64,000 nt of DNA, from contig JBFWVT010000012.1 of the NCBI GenBank assembly GCA_050246595.1, positions 21,716-85,715 of the forward strand, read 5' to 3'. This DNA is from DATARH01 sp050246595 (GTDB taxonomy: Bacteria > Pseudomonadota > Alphaproteobacteria > ATCC43930 > CGMCC-115725). The position numbers were made by a program, and so were the translations under genes. Numbering within the stretch: position 1 is the stretch's first letter; every line of letters starts with the position of its first letter. The notes under the pieces were generated by a model. That model saw nothing but the letters and a program-made list of their open reading frames with translations, was not told where the DNA came from and made no database searches. Of the stretch, positions 24,522 through 32,473 are shown in pieces.

Positions 24522-25522
24522 GGGTCGCCGGGACGGGGGAACGCAACGCCCCCCATTTGCCGCCGAATTTCCCGGCGCAGCCTGAGCCGGTGCCGCTCGC
24601 GCGGTTTCCCGCGGGCGACGATCTGCGCGCTGCCATCGAAGCGTGGATGAGCTGGCTGTCCGGCGAACGGCGCGCCTCGGCGCACACGATTGCCGCCTAT
24701 GGCCGCGATCTCGCCTTTTTTCTCGATTTTCTGACCGTACATCTCGGTGAGCAGCCGAAGCTGGCGATGCTGAGCGCGCTGATGCCGGCCGATTTCCGAG
24801 CGTTTCTCGCCCATCGCGCTGCGCAGGTCGAACGGCGCTCGGTGGCGCGCGGCCTGTCGGTCGTGCGCGGGTTTTTTCGATTTCTCGAACGGCGCGGTCT
24901 CGCATCGAGCCCGGCGCTGGCCGTGCTGCGCGCTCCGAAGCTGCCGCGCACGATCCCGAAGCCGCTGTCGGTTGCCGATGCGGCCGAAATCATCGAGGCC
25001 CCCGCCGGGGTCGTCGCCAACGATTGGCAGGCTAAGCGCGATATTGCCGTTCTGACAATGCTTTATGGGAGCGGGCTGCGTATCTCGGAGGCGCTCGGGC
25101 TCCAGCGCGCCGCCGCTCCGCTCGGCGAGCAGATCATGGTCACAGGCAAGGGCAACAAACAGCGGCTGGTCCCGGTATTGCTCGCGGTGCGCCAAGCCGT
25201 GGCGGATTATCTCGCCGCCTGCCCTTATCCACTGCCGCCGGAGGGTCCGCTGTTTGTCGGGGCGCGCGGCGGGCCGCTCAGCCCGCGTATCGTGCAGCGC
25301 CTGATGGAAACCCTGCGCCGCGCGCTCGGCCTGCCCGAGACCGCGACGCCGCACGCGCTGCGCCACAGCTTTGCGACGCATATCCTGGCCGGCGGCGGCG
25401 ATTTGCGCGCGATCCAGGAATTGCTGGGCCACGCCAGCCTGTCGACGACACAGCGTTATACCGCGGTCGACAGCGCGCGCCTTCTCGAAGTCTACGACGC
25501 GGCGCACCCGCGGGCGCGCTGA
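24518..25522 (+). CDS. xerC: Tyrosine recombinase XerC
   Basis: XerC works with XerD and FtsK at dif to resolve chromosome dimers. The 334-residue protein has an N-terminal SAM-like core-binding domain (about residues 30-125: AIEAWMSWLSGERRASAHTIAAYGRDLAFFLDFL) and a catalytic domain. The catalytic residues are Arg in GSGLRISEALGL, Lys in GKGNKQRLVP, HxxR in HALRHSFATH, His in LLGHASLSTTQ and Tyr in QRYTAVD (about Y314). ATG at 24518 overlaps the DUF484 stop as ATGA and gives normal family length; ATG at 24500 would add six residues. It matches housekeeping XerC, not a phage or integron integrase. Confidence 0.93.
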   Translation: MRVAGTGERNAPHLPPNFPAQPEPVPLARFPAGDDLRAAIEAWMSWLSGERRASAHTIAAYGRDLAFFLDFLTVHLGEQPKLAMLSALMPADFRAFLAHRAAQVERRSVARGLSVVRGFFRFLERRGLASSPALAVLRAPKLPRTIPKPLSVADAAEIIEAPAGVVANDWQAKRDIAVLTMLYGSGLRISEALGLQRAAAPLGEQIMVTGKGNKQRLVPVLLAVRQAVADYLAACPYPLPPEGPLFVGARGGPLSPRIVQRLMETLRRALGLPETATPHALRHSFATHILAGGGDLRAIQELLGHASLSTTQRYTAVDSARLLEVYDAAHPRAR

Positions 25523-25659
25523 CGGTGATGTATATTCTGAACCTCGACATCGCCGAACGGGTCGTCATAAGCAGGTCATAATAAAATTTCACGGACCCGG
25601 TCCGGTTGTTCGGCTTTATCCGGAGACGCTGAATTTTGTCGAACCATGGCAAAACGGCC

Positions 25660-25682
25660 GGCAGCCGGCTCAGCCGGCTGCC
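25660..25682. terminator. Perfect 11-bp inverted repeat between xerC and a minus-strand gene
   Basis: GGCAGCCGGCT and AGCCGGCTGCC flank a single C. It lies 138 bases past xerC and about 90 bases past the end of the minus-strand gene at 25774. On the minus strand it is followed by GGCCGTTTTG, a weak U-run. A bidirectional terminator is plausible but not certain. Confidence 0.4.
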
Positions 25683-25773
25683 CCACCGCGACTTGGGGTT
25701 CGAGACGGATATACCATCCCTCATCAATCATGCGGCGGTCTTGGCGACGATCGCAACCTCGGGGCCCCGTTCG

Positions 25774-26124
25774 TCAAGCGGCCGGCGCGCGACGGGCACC
25801 CGCGGACGCGGGCGTCGATTGCATCACCTCGAAATCGACCTCGTACCAGGTTCCCGAGGTCTTGAATGTCAGAAACGGCGGGTTCCCGCTCTCGAAGACA
25901 TTGACGGCGGCCCCGATCTGCTTGGGCTTGGTGCCGTTCATCTCCTCGGCGATCACGCTGGTCCTGTCTTCGAACTCGCCTTCCCAGCCGATATCGACCG
26001 AGCCGTCCTTCCGCACGACACCGTTCCAGACCGCCACGCCGTCCACCTTGATCCGCGGCTCGTCCTTGCCCGTGACGTCGTTCTTGCGGATGCACCTCAG
26101 CGTCGTCAGCTTCAGTGTGGCCAT
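25774..26124 (-). CDS. Conserved small hypothetical protein with DEP motif
   Basis: I do not recognise a named family. The 116-residue product begins MATLKLTTLRCIRKNDVTGKDEPRI, then VDGVAVWNG and GWEGEFEDRTSVIAEEMNG, and ends in an Ala/Pro-rich tail. The alternating hydrophobic pattern suggests a small beta-sandwich. Short modules with a 'C-x-(2-3)-D-x-x-G-x-DEP' start are common in secreted bacterial proteins and resemble C2-type or crystallin-like folds, but that is only an impression. No signal peptide is seen. The ATG at 26124 has GAAGGAGAGG directly upstream, so translation is convincing. It is an isolated gene between xerC and a conserved hypothetical on the same strand. Confidence 0.7.
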   Translation of the reverse strand: MATLKLTTLRCIRKNDVTGKDEPRIKVDGVAVWNGVVRKDGSVDIGWEGEFEDRTSVIAEEMNGTKPKQIGAAVNVFESGNPPFLTFKTSGTWYEVDFEVMQSTPASAGARRAPAA

Positions 26125-26245
26125 CTTCCTCTCCTTCGCAGGCCGGGGCGTACCGCTTGTGCGTGTCGCGCCCCATGACCCAACGATAGCTCGGGGGATC
26201 GGCCGGGAGATGTGAAGCAGTTCACAGTCGAGAAAATTTTCCAAA

Positions 26246-27340
26246 TCAGAGATAGCACGTCCCGTCGACGCAGACCGGTGCGGTGTTCGACCCCGTGCCT
26301 CCGATGCTGCGCAATACCGGAGCGGTCATGTGGCCCCAGCCGGGGATAAAGGCCGAGAACCGCCCGGCCGCGCCGCCGATCACGAACAGATGGATGTGGT
26401 CGGGGCTCGGCACGATCGGGATGCGCGAGTCCGGCTCCCGCTTATACCAGCGCGGCAGGTTGCGGTTGTAGATGCGGCCGTAGCGATGGCCGAAGGCCAG
26501 GTCGCGGAACAGGTTCCAAGCGTTCATGTGCAGGTAATTGCGCACGTCGTGCCGGGTCCAGCCCTTGGCGGCGATGGTTTGCGCGTGCTCCGGGCCGATC
26601 ACGACCGCGCAATGCCCGGACGACACCGCGTTGTTGTTCGCGATCGTGCTCATCGCCGAGCAGATGCTGTCGAGAATGCCCTCGGGATCGTCGGCGACGT
26701 GGTTCGTCACGCTGTGCGGCGGCTCGGCCGCGATCACGAACACGGTCGAATCGCCCGGAGAAAACCCCTTTTCGACGTGGTAGGGCGCCCACGGACTGTC
26801 GGATTCGTTCTCGGCGACCGCGTAGGTGTATTTGCCGGGGTGGCCGAGGGTCGATTTGTCGAGATCGCCCGGCCAGCCGCCGCCGACATTGAGCAGCACC
26901 AGCCTGATCGCGCGGCCGATCGTGGCATTGGCGCGGTTGCCCGAGCCGAACGCGTTGACCCCGCCGTTCATGCCGATCCGGCGCGCCTCCGGACCGTTGA
27001 CGACGAGCAGCGGCGCGGCCATGTGCGTCGTCGCCTGCACGCCGTTCAGGTTGAAGGCGGGCATCGTCAGCGCCAGCAGCGCGGCGCGCACGACCGGCGC
27101 ATAATCCGGCTTGCACCCGGCCATCACGAGATTGATCGCCAGCACCTCGCGCGTCATATTGCCGAGCCGCGGCGGCACCCGGCACTCGACGAGATCAGGG
27201 TCGCCGCCGAGCGCCGCGACGGCAGCATCGACCGTCTCGCGGGTCGGCGGCACGACTGGCAGCCCGTCGGTCCAGCCCTGCTCGAAATACCACTCGACCA
27301 GATCGGTGCCGGCCGGCACGCGCAGCAGGTCGCCGTCCAT
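26246..27340 (-). CDS. Conserved hypothetical protein with DGLPVVPPT motif
   Basis: The 364-residue protein starts with LVEWYFEQGWTDGLPVVPPTRETVDAAV, then LAINLVMAGCKPDYAPVVRAALLALT, FNLNGVQATTHMAAPLLVVNGP and GRAIRLVLLNVGGGWPGD. These segments mark a widespread but functionally undescribed family that I know only as conserved hypothetical. It ends with a cysteine pair, APVCVDGTCYL, in the last eleven residues, and has Cys in MAGCKP and NSI-C-SAM, so redox or thiol chemistry is possible. No signal peptide or membrane helix is seen. The ATG at 27340 has GGAGGCAAT upstream. It lies downstream of the TPP-enzyme gene at 27539 on the same strand, separated by palindromic repeats. Confidence 0.8.
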   Translation of the reverse strand: MDGDLLRVPAGTDLVEWYFEQGWTDGLPVVPPTRETVDAAVAALGGDPDLVECRVPPRLGNMTREVLAINLVMAGCKPDYAPVVRAALLALTMPAFNLNGVQATTHMAAPLLVVNGPEARRIGMNGGVNAFGSGNRANATIGRAIRLVLLNVGGGWPGDLDKSTLGHPGKYTYAVAENESDSPWAPYHVEKGFSPGDSTVFVIAAEPPHSVTNHVADDPEGILDSICSAMSTIANNNAVSSGHCAVVIGPEHAQTIAAKGWTRHDVRNYLHMNAWNLFRDLAFGHRYGRIYNRNLPRWYKREPDSRIPIVPSPDHIHLFVIGGAAGRFSAFIPGWGHMTAPVLRSIGGTGSNTAPVCVDGTCYL

Positions 27341-27403
27341 ATTGCCTCCAGTCGAAGTCTCGGTCGGTCGCGTCATTCAGCCGTCGCAAGCCCCTCACCC
27401 CGG

Positions 27404-27509
27404 CCCTCTCCCCACAGGCGGGGAGAGGGGGGATGGGGCGGCCCAAAACCACCAATGCTCACCCCCGCCATCTCCAGCGCGTTCCCTCTCCCCGTTTGCG
27501 GGGAGAGGG
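27404..27509. repeat. Composite palindromic element, CCCTCTCCCC type (two palindromes)
   Basis: Palindromes at 27404-27429 (CCCTCTCCCC... and GGGGAGAGGG around ACAGGC) and 27484-27509 (CCCTCTCCCCG and CGGGGAGAGGG) stand 80 bases apart, with CCCTCACCCCGG on the left outside and GTGAGGGG on the right outside. Same bipartite plan as 19919-20049. It fills the gap between the TPP-enzyme gene and the DGLPVVPPT gene. Confidence 0.8.
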
Positions 27510-27538
27510 ACAGGGTGAGGGGTCGTTGCCGTCGAGTG

Positions 27539-29353
27539 TTACGATGCGCCGCGCGAGGTCGCAGCCGAATCGACCGGCGCGTAGCCGGGTTCGACGCGGA
27601 CATCGACAACCGCGACGCCGCCGCGTTCGACGCACTCGATCGCGGCACGCAGCGCGCGCGGCAATTCGTCGGGCCGACGGATCGGGCCAAACCCCTCGGC
27701 GCCCTGGGCCTTCGCCAGCAGACCGAGATCGGGTTCGGGATCGGCGATGCGCTGACCGATCCAGCGGTTCGCGACCGGTCGGTTGCGCTGCCGCGCCATG
27801 CGGTCCTGGTGCAGCTCGTCGTTGAAGAAGGAATTGTTGTTCGACACGACGACGAGCAGCGGGATGCCGTAATGCACTGCGGTCCACAGCGCCGTCGCCC
27901 CCATCAAAAAGTCGCCGTCGCCGAGCACCGCGACCGGCAGGCGGCCGGCTCCTTGACCGCCGCTTCGGGCGCTGTCGCGCAGACCGAGCGCCGCGCCGAT
28001 CACCATGCCGGGACCGCTGCCGATGCCGCCGCCGCCATCGCCGCCGAGCGCATCGAGCGGATGCGCGACGTCCCAGGTGTTGTTGGCCCAGGCCAGCGGG
28101 CTGCGGATCAGGCATGACGGCCGGCTACCGAGCGCCTCGCGCAATGCGGCGGCCACCATTAAAGGCGGGATCCTGTCGCCGCCAATTGCGGGCAGTTCCG
28201 CCGGCGGGGTCGGCTGGCGGCCGGCCCATCCCGGTCCGCGCGGCTTCAGCAGCGGCAGCAGCGCGGCAACGGCGATGTCGGGTTCGACACCGAGAGAAAT
28301 ATCGACCGGGGGCAGACCCTGATAGTCCATGCTCCAGCCGTTGTGGACGAGGTGGTCGAGCGAGGCCGAAATCACCTTGGCAAGCGGCGGCTCGGCGCCG
28401 CAAGCGGCCTTAAACATGCCGGCGAGATCGACCCAGTCGAGGCTGAGGATCGCGTCGGCCTCGCGGATCAGCGCGCAGGCCGCCTCGCTCGGATTGTTGC
28501 CGGCCGGCGGGCCGTGCAATTCGTGGCGCGACGGAAAACCGGCCCCGGCCTTTGCATCGGTCAGCACCACCGCGCCGAGCGTCTCGGCCAGCTCGATCCG
28601 GCGGCGCCACGCGGTCTCGCTGTGCGAATTGCGCCCGACCAGGATCAGCGGCCGTTCGGACCGGTGCAGCAGCGCGGCGGCCTCGGCCAGCGCGTCCGGG
28701 TCGGGCGCGGCGGCGGCGGGCGGGCGGAACCGGGCGGCGCCCGGCAGCGGCGGCAATTGGCCGATCCGGCTCTCCTGCAACGCCGCGTCGAGGCAGACAT
28801 AAACCGGGCCGCGGGGCGGGGTCATCATCATCCGGTACGCACGCAGCAGCGCTTCGGCGGCGGCCGGCACCGAGGCCGGCTGGTCGTCCCATTTTGTGTA
28901 GTTGCGGATCAGCGCGCCCTGGTCCTGCGCGGTGTGGATCCAGTCGATCCACGGCCGGCGCTTTGCGGCGTCTACCGGCCCGGTCGCGCCGATCACAAAG
29001 ACCGGCACCCGGTCGCACCAGGCGTTGAAGATCGCCATCGTCGCATGCATCAGCCCGACATTGCTGTGCACGATCGCGCCCATCGGGCGGCCGGTCGCCT
29101 TGTAATAGCCGTGCGCGATCGCGACCGCGTGCTCCTCGTGCAGACACAGCAGCATTTGCGGGTCGCGGTTGCCGAGCAGGTTGACGAGACTGTCATGCAG
29201 CCCGCGATAGGAGGCGCCGGGGTTCAGCGCGACATAGGGCAGGTTCAGCTCGCGCAGCATCAGCGCCACCGCGTCGCTGCCCCAGTAGTCGCCCGGCTCG
29301 TTGGCGAGGACCGGCCGCTCGACGGCGCCCGGCCCGGTTGCGTTGTCGCTCAT
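27539..29353 (-). CDS. Thiamine pyrophosphate-dependent enzyme (acetolactate synthase-like)
   Basis: The 604-residue protein has the three-domain pyruvate oxidase/decarboxylase architecture. The N-terminal PYR domain (DAVALMLRELNLPYVALNPGASYRG) has the catalytic Glu in LCLHEEHAVAIAHGYYKATG. A central domain follows (PLILVGRNSHSETAWRRRIELAETL). The C-terminal PP domain has the TPP motif starting VAVLGDGDFLMGATALWTA and closing NNNSFFND. It is not a close match to IlvB or benzoylformate decarboxylase and probably decarboxylates or ligates a 2-oxo acid. The ATG at 29353 has GGGGAGAGC upstream. It precedes the DGLPVVPPT gene on the same strand. Confidence 0.88.
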   Translation of the reverse strand: MSDNATGPGAVERPVLANEPGDYWGSDAVALMLRELNLPYVALNPGASYRGLHDSLVNLLGNRDPQMLLCLHEEHAVAIAHGYYKATGRPMGAIVHSNVGLMHATMAIFNAWCDRVPVFVIGATGPVDAAKRRPWIDWIHTAQDQGALIRNYTKWDDQPASVPAAAEALLRAYRMMMTPPRGPVYVCLDAALQESRIGQLPPLPGAARFRPPAAAAPDPDALAEAAALLHRSERPLILVGRNSHSETAWRRRIELAETLGAVVLTDAKAGAGFPSRHELHGPPAGNNPSEAACALIREADAILSLDWVDLAGMFKAACGAEPPLAKVISASLDHLVHNGWSMDYQGLPPVDISLGVEPDIAVAALLPLLKPRGPGWAGRQPTPPAELPAIGGDRIPPLMVAAALREALGSRPSCLIRSPLAWANNTWDVAHPLDALGGDGGGGIGSGPGMVIGAALGLRDSARSGGQGAGRLPVAVLGDGDFLMGATALWTAVHYGIPLLVVVSNNNSFFNDELHQDRMARQRNRPVANRWIGQRIADPEPDLGLLAKAQGAEGFGPIRRPDELPRALRAAIECVERGGVAVVDVRVEPGYAPVDSAATSRGAS

Positions 29354-29634
29354 CGGCGCTCTCCCCTGAAAAAAGGCGAAGACTTGCGACTATACTACTC
29401 CAGGGATCGCCAAGTGCATGCATGCGTCCGGTTCGGCTTGCCGGGCGGGGCTGCTGGTGGTGAAGAAGATGAGGCGGACCGTGGACGGCGCGCTGCAGCC
29501 GGCATGCGCCAGGGTACATCGAAGACGGACAAAGTCGGAGCGACCCGCTGCTCAGACAGTTTGCGGGCCGCTCCACTGCGTCCTAGCTCAGGCGTGCGAC
29601 CCGCCGGATTCGGCAGGTCTCTCCCGCGGACCGA

Positions 29635-30219
29635 TCAGCCGCGTGCGCGCCGGCGGCGGATCAGCCCGAGGCCGGCCAGCCCGGCGCCGAGCAACACAAG
29701 AGTGGAAGGCTCCGGAATGTGCCGGGCCGCGATTCGGATGACGAAATTGTCGATGTCGTTGATGAGAACCCCAGCATCCACAGTAAACGTCACACTCGCG
29801 GTCGTGATTTCATCCTGATGGCTGCCGTGCGGTTGCGGATTGGCAGGAAGGATGTTTGCATTCACCGTTTGCGCCCCGCCCGCAAAATCCCCCGCATCGA
29901 TATGCGGCCAATTCATCGTAAACAGCGGACCTTGACCTTCGCCATGGGGCGGAATGATGTGCCGCAGCGTCGCAGTGATGTCCAGCTCGTCATCCAGGGT
30001 CGAGTCCTCGGTCACGGTCAAGTCGACCCGCCAATTTACGCCGAGCGGTCCTATCACGGTGACATGATCGGCGACCGGGGTCGCGTGAGTAAAGGTTGCC
30101 TCGAACCGGCTCGTCGTGTCCGTTATGACGTTCGACACGATAGCGCCGGCCATGGCGGGCGCAGGCAGGGCGAGCAAGGCACCGGTAAGCATAAGCACCT
30201 GTCTCATTGGTGTCGTCAT
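29635..30219 (-). CDS. PEP-CTERM sorting domain protein
   Basis: The 194-residue protein has an N-terminal signal peptide (MRQVLMLTGALLALPAPAMAG) and a C-terminal PEP-CTERM tail: IPEPSTLVLLGAGLAGLGLI followed by basic RRRRARG. The tail is recognised and cleaved by an exosortase (EpsH/XrtA type), which places the protein at or outside the cell envelope, usually in connection with exopolysaccharide. The middle part is a beta-rich region without known domain, low in Cys. No exosortase is present in the window. The ATG at 30219 has GAGGGAGGG upstream; an alternative ATG lies four codons downstream. A sigma-54 site lies at 30298-30313. A second PEP-CTERM gene is at 41368. Confidence 0.88.
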   Translation of the reverse strand: MTTPMRQVLMLTGALLALPAPAMAGAIVSNVITDTTSRFEATFTHATPVADHVTVIGPLGVNWRVDLTVTEDSTLDDELDITATLRHIIPPHGEGQGPLFTMNWPHIDAGDFAGGAQTVNANILPANPQPHGSHQDEITTASVTFTVDAGVLINDIDNFVIRIAARHIPEPSTLVLLGAGLAGLGLIRRRRARG

Positions 30220-30297
30220 CGGGACCCTCCCTCGTGATAACCGGCTTCCCATCGGGTCGTCCGGTTTGGGCCGACGCATCGGCCCTGTCTTCTGATA

Positions 30298-30313
30298 TGC
30301 AAACGACATGCCA
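30298..30313 (-). promoter_or_regulatory. Sigma-54 (-24/-12) promoter of the PEP-CTERM gene
   Basis: On the minus strand this reads TGGCATGTCGTTTGCA, matching the RpoN consensus TGGCAYG-N4-TTGCW at every conserved position. It lies 79 bases upstream of the ATG at 30219, in an AT-rich leader, giving a leader of about 65 bases. The equivalent place before the second PEP-CTERM gene carries CGGCATGGTAATTGCA. Confidence 0.75.
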
Positions 30314-30589
30314 AAATAGAATTTTATTAAAATACAACTCTTTAGCGGAAGCACGCGGGAGGCCATGTAAAGAGTTCCGACGGAGCTTTTCAGGGAAATT
30401 TTTAAGATTTTAAATTTTTCAGAGTGTTATAAAAGTTGCGGAATGTAAGTTTTTCCGACAGGGTTTTGTCATCAGACAGCCCCCTGGGAGGGGGGGTCGT
30501 CGCACCGGATGAGCGCACAGACTTCGTCGACCGAACGCGGCACGACTTTTACGTTCTGAACCCCGGCAGAGAATCAGGCCGGCCTTGCC
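30314..30589. other. AT-rich intergenic region, no gene
   Basis: This part of the 370-base gap between the PEP-CTERM gene and the DUF1971 gene holds an AT-rich block (30320-30450) suited to RpoN activator binding, for example AATTTTTAAGATTTTAAATTT around 30400. It also holds a short GC hairpin CCCCCTGGGAGGGGGGG near 30480. No reading frame is convincing. It would serve as the enhancer region for the sigma-54 promoter. Confidence 0.4.
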
Positions 30590-30934
30590 TCAGCTAGGGC
30601 GTGAGCTGCCCGCTCCCGCCATGTCCGCGCCCCGGTAGAATTCGACAAAGAACCGGACCGGACCGTCGGGCGCGACCTCATGCGGCTGTTCCGGGGCCAC
30701 CGCCATCGGCGTGCCCGGCGTCAGCACCGTCTCGCCGACCGGGCGAAGCGACCGGAAGCGCAATCGTCCTTCGATGACCGTGATCAGCCCCCAGACGCCG
30801 GGGGCGGTCCGGTGCTCGCGGCGCAGCCCGGCCGGTATCGTATCCTGGTCGAAGATCGGCGTGCGGCGATACGCGACCACCCCGTCCGGCAATTTGGCGG
30901 GCAGCAAACCGGAGGGTGCGGTGGCGTCGGTCAT
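30590..30934 (-). CDS. DUF1971 (TehB N-terminal-like cupin) protein
   Basis: The 114-residue protein is a small beta-barrel of the DUF1971/TehB-N family. It has LPDGVVAYRRTPIFDQDTIPAGLRREHRTAPGVWG at the start, ITVIEGRLRFR in the middle, and the closing strand PEQPHEVAPDGPVRFFVEFYR. The family occurs alone or fused to the tellurite methyltransferase TehB. It often sits beside group III truncated haemoglobins or denitrification genes, suggesting a small-molecule-sensing role, but its function is unknown. Its ATG overlaps the haemoglobin stop as ATGA at 30931-30934, so translation is coupled. Confidence 0.88.
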   Translation of the reverse strand: MTDATAPSGLLPAKLPDGVVAYRRTPIFDQDTIPAGLRREHRTAPGVWGLITVIEGRLRFRSLRPVGETVLTPGTPMAVAPEQPHEVAPDGPVRFFVEFYRGADMAGAGSSRPS

Positions 30935-31326
30935 GCCGGCTCGCGGGCGGCAGCGATCACGCCGGGCTTGTAGAACAGCGCAAGCTTGAGGCTCTCGGCG
31001 ATGCGCCCGGCCTTTGTCTCGAACCGAGCGGCCAGATCGGGCGCGAACAACTCCCTTGCCGTCTCACCCCACAAGGCAAGCCAGCGGTCGAAATATTCGG
31101 GTTCGATCGGCAGCTTCAGATGCGCCGCCATCGGATTTCCCTTGTAGCGGCCTGAGGTCAGCATCACCGAGGACCAGAACGCGTTCAAGGTGCTCAGGTG
31201 CTCGTCCCAGTCGTCAACCACGTTGTTGAACACCGGCCCGATCAGCGGGTCGCGGCGCGCCTTTGCATAGAAACGGGCGACCAGCACGGCAATGGCCGGC
31301 TCGGTGATCTCGGCAAAGCGTTCCAT
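30931..31326 (-). CDS. Group III truncated haemoglobin
   Basis: The 131-residue globin has the two-over-two trHb pattern: ITEPAIAVLVARFYAKARRDPLIGPVFN, then WDEHLSTLNAFWSSVMLTSGRYKGNPMAAHLKLP with the proximal His in MAAHLKLP, then FDRWLALWGETARELF. Group III (trHbP) members bind O2 or NO and are common in alphaproteobacteria, where they may protect against nitrosative stress. The ATG at 31326 has GAGG close upstream; a longer frame upstream is not globin. It is coupled to the DUF1971 gene by a 4-base overlap. No FNR-like box is visible in the short leader. Confidence 0.9.
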   Translation of the reverse strand: MERFAEITEPAIAVLVARFYAKARRDPLIGPVFNNVVDDWDEHLSTLNAFWSSVMLTSGRYKGNPMAAHLKLPIEPEYFDRWLALWGETARELFAPDLAARFETKAGRIAESLKLALFYKPGVIAAAREPA

Positions 31327-31396
31327 ACCTCGAACATGGGTCGGCAATGCTCGACCGGGAGGCGGCAGAGCGCCGCAGCGCCACCCGGACGGGGGG

Positions 31397-31471
31397 TCAA
31401 CGCAACCCCAGGAAAGCCAGAACAATAAGAACAATGACGACCAACCCGACAATATAGATGATGTTGTTCAC
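31397..31471 (-). CDS. 24-residue single-pass membrane peptide
   Basis: A GTG at 31471 opens a 24-codon frame reading NNIIYIVGLVVIVLIVLAFL and ending GLR. It has GGAG eight bases upstream and a TGA stop. I recognise closely similar tiny proteins in many alphaproteobacterial genomes (NNIIYIVGLVVIVLxxLxFFGLR), always one hydrophobic helix with a short Arg end. It is too short to be called by most gene finders. The function is unknown; it may be a membrane subunit or chaperone peptide. It lies between the haemoglobin operon and the SirB1 gene on the same strand. Confidence 0.65.
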   Translation of the reverse strand: MNNIIYIVGLVVIVLIVLAFLGLR

Positions 31472-31584
31472 GAGGTGCGCTCCAGGTTCGGCTATCTCAA
31501 ATCGCCAAACACGAGCGCCGCGCGAACGTTCCGATTGAAGCGGCCGGCGCGTCGTCGCCACTCTCGCGGAGCCGCCGCACGGGC

Positions 31585-32433
31585 TCAGTTCAGCTTTGAC
31601 CTGAGCTGTTGCAGCAGGGCGGCGGCCTGGTGGCGTGCGCCGCCTTCGGGAGCGCGCACAATAAACTCTTGCAGCGCCTCGACCGCGGCAAGCATGTTCC
31701 CGAGCCGCGCGTTGAGCACCCCCGCCTCGTGCCACAGCCCGGCAAGATCGGGCGCGAGCAGCAGCATCGTCTGCACGATGCGCAGCGCCGCTTCGGCGCG
31801 GCCGGCCTGCAACAGCCGCGACTTGATATTGTTCTGCAACCGCAGCAGCACGTCGCGGTCGGAAACCGGCGCGTAATGCGTCGGCGTCAACTCGACATCC
31901 TGCCCCGCCATCGCCTTCAGCAGTTCGCGCAGGGTGGCCGCATCGCAGATGCGGCCGGCATGGAACGGGTCGAGGATCAGCCGCTCCGGACCTCCGCCGA
32001 GGCGAATCAGAAAATGTCCAGGGAAGGCGAGCCCGACACTGTCCCAGCCCTGCGCGCGCGCGGCGTGCAGATAGAGAATCCCGAGCGCCACCGGCAGCCC
32101 TTTGCGGCGATCGACGACCCGCATCAGGTTGGCGTTCTGCACGTCGTCGTAGGTCAGCTCGTCGCCGCTATAACCGTGTTTCACCAGGATGATCTCGTTG
32201 AGCGCCCGCGCCCGCGCCGCGAGATCGCCGCCCGCCTCGCCATGCCGGCCGACATCGCGGGCGAGCGTCTCGAGATGCTGACGGTAGCGCGCGAGAGCGA
32301 CACGCGGGCGCTCGAACGAGGCCAACGCCAGCGCCGCCTCGCCGATCGGCAATACCGGCGAGTCGGAGGAGGCGAGACTGCGCAGATAATGCGCGTATTG
32401 CTCCGGGTCGAAGGTGTCGGGCAGCTTGGTCAT
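31585..32433 (-). CDS. SirB1 family protein (transglutaminase-like with TPR)
   Basis: The 282-residue protein has a transglutaminase-like N-terminal domain (LNEIILVKHGYSGDELTYDDVQNANLMRVVDRRKGLPVALGILYLHAARAQGWDSVGLAFPGHFLIRL) and a C-terminal TPR-like helical region (VQTMLLLAPDLAGLWHEAGVLNARLGNMLAAVEALQEF). The catalytic Cys of true transglutaminases is absent, as in the rest of SirB1, so it is a probable non-enzymatic adaptor. Family members were first noted in Salmonella invasion-regulation screens, but most are housekeeping. The ribosome site is weak (GAG before ATG at 32433). It follows the DolP-like gene on the same strand after 40 bases. Confidence 0.88.
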   Translation of the reverse strand: MTKLPDTFDPEQYAHYLRSLASSDSPVLPIGEAALALASFERPRVALARYRQHLETLARDVGRHGEAGGDLAARARALNEIILVKHGYSGDELTYDDVQNANLMRVVDRRKGLPVALGILYLHAARAQGWDSVGLAFPGHFLIRLGGGPERLILDPFHAGRICDAATLRELLKAMAGQDVELTPTHYAPVSDRDVLLRLQNNIKSRLLQAGRAEAALRIVQTMLLLAPDLAGLWHEAGVLNARLGNMLAAVEALQEFIVRAPEGGARHQAAALLQQLRSKLN

Positions 32434-32473
32434 CTCGGCCGCAATATATCCGCGATATATTAACGACGGGATA

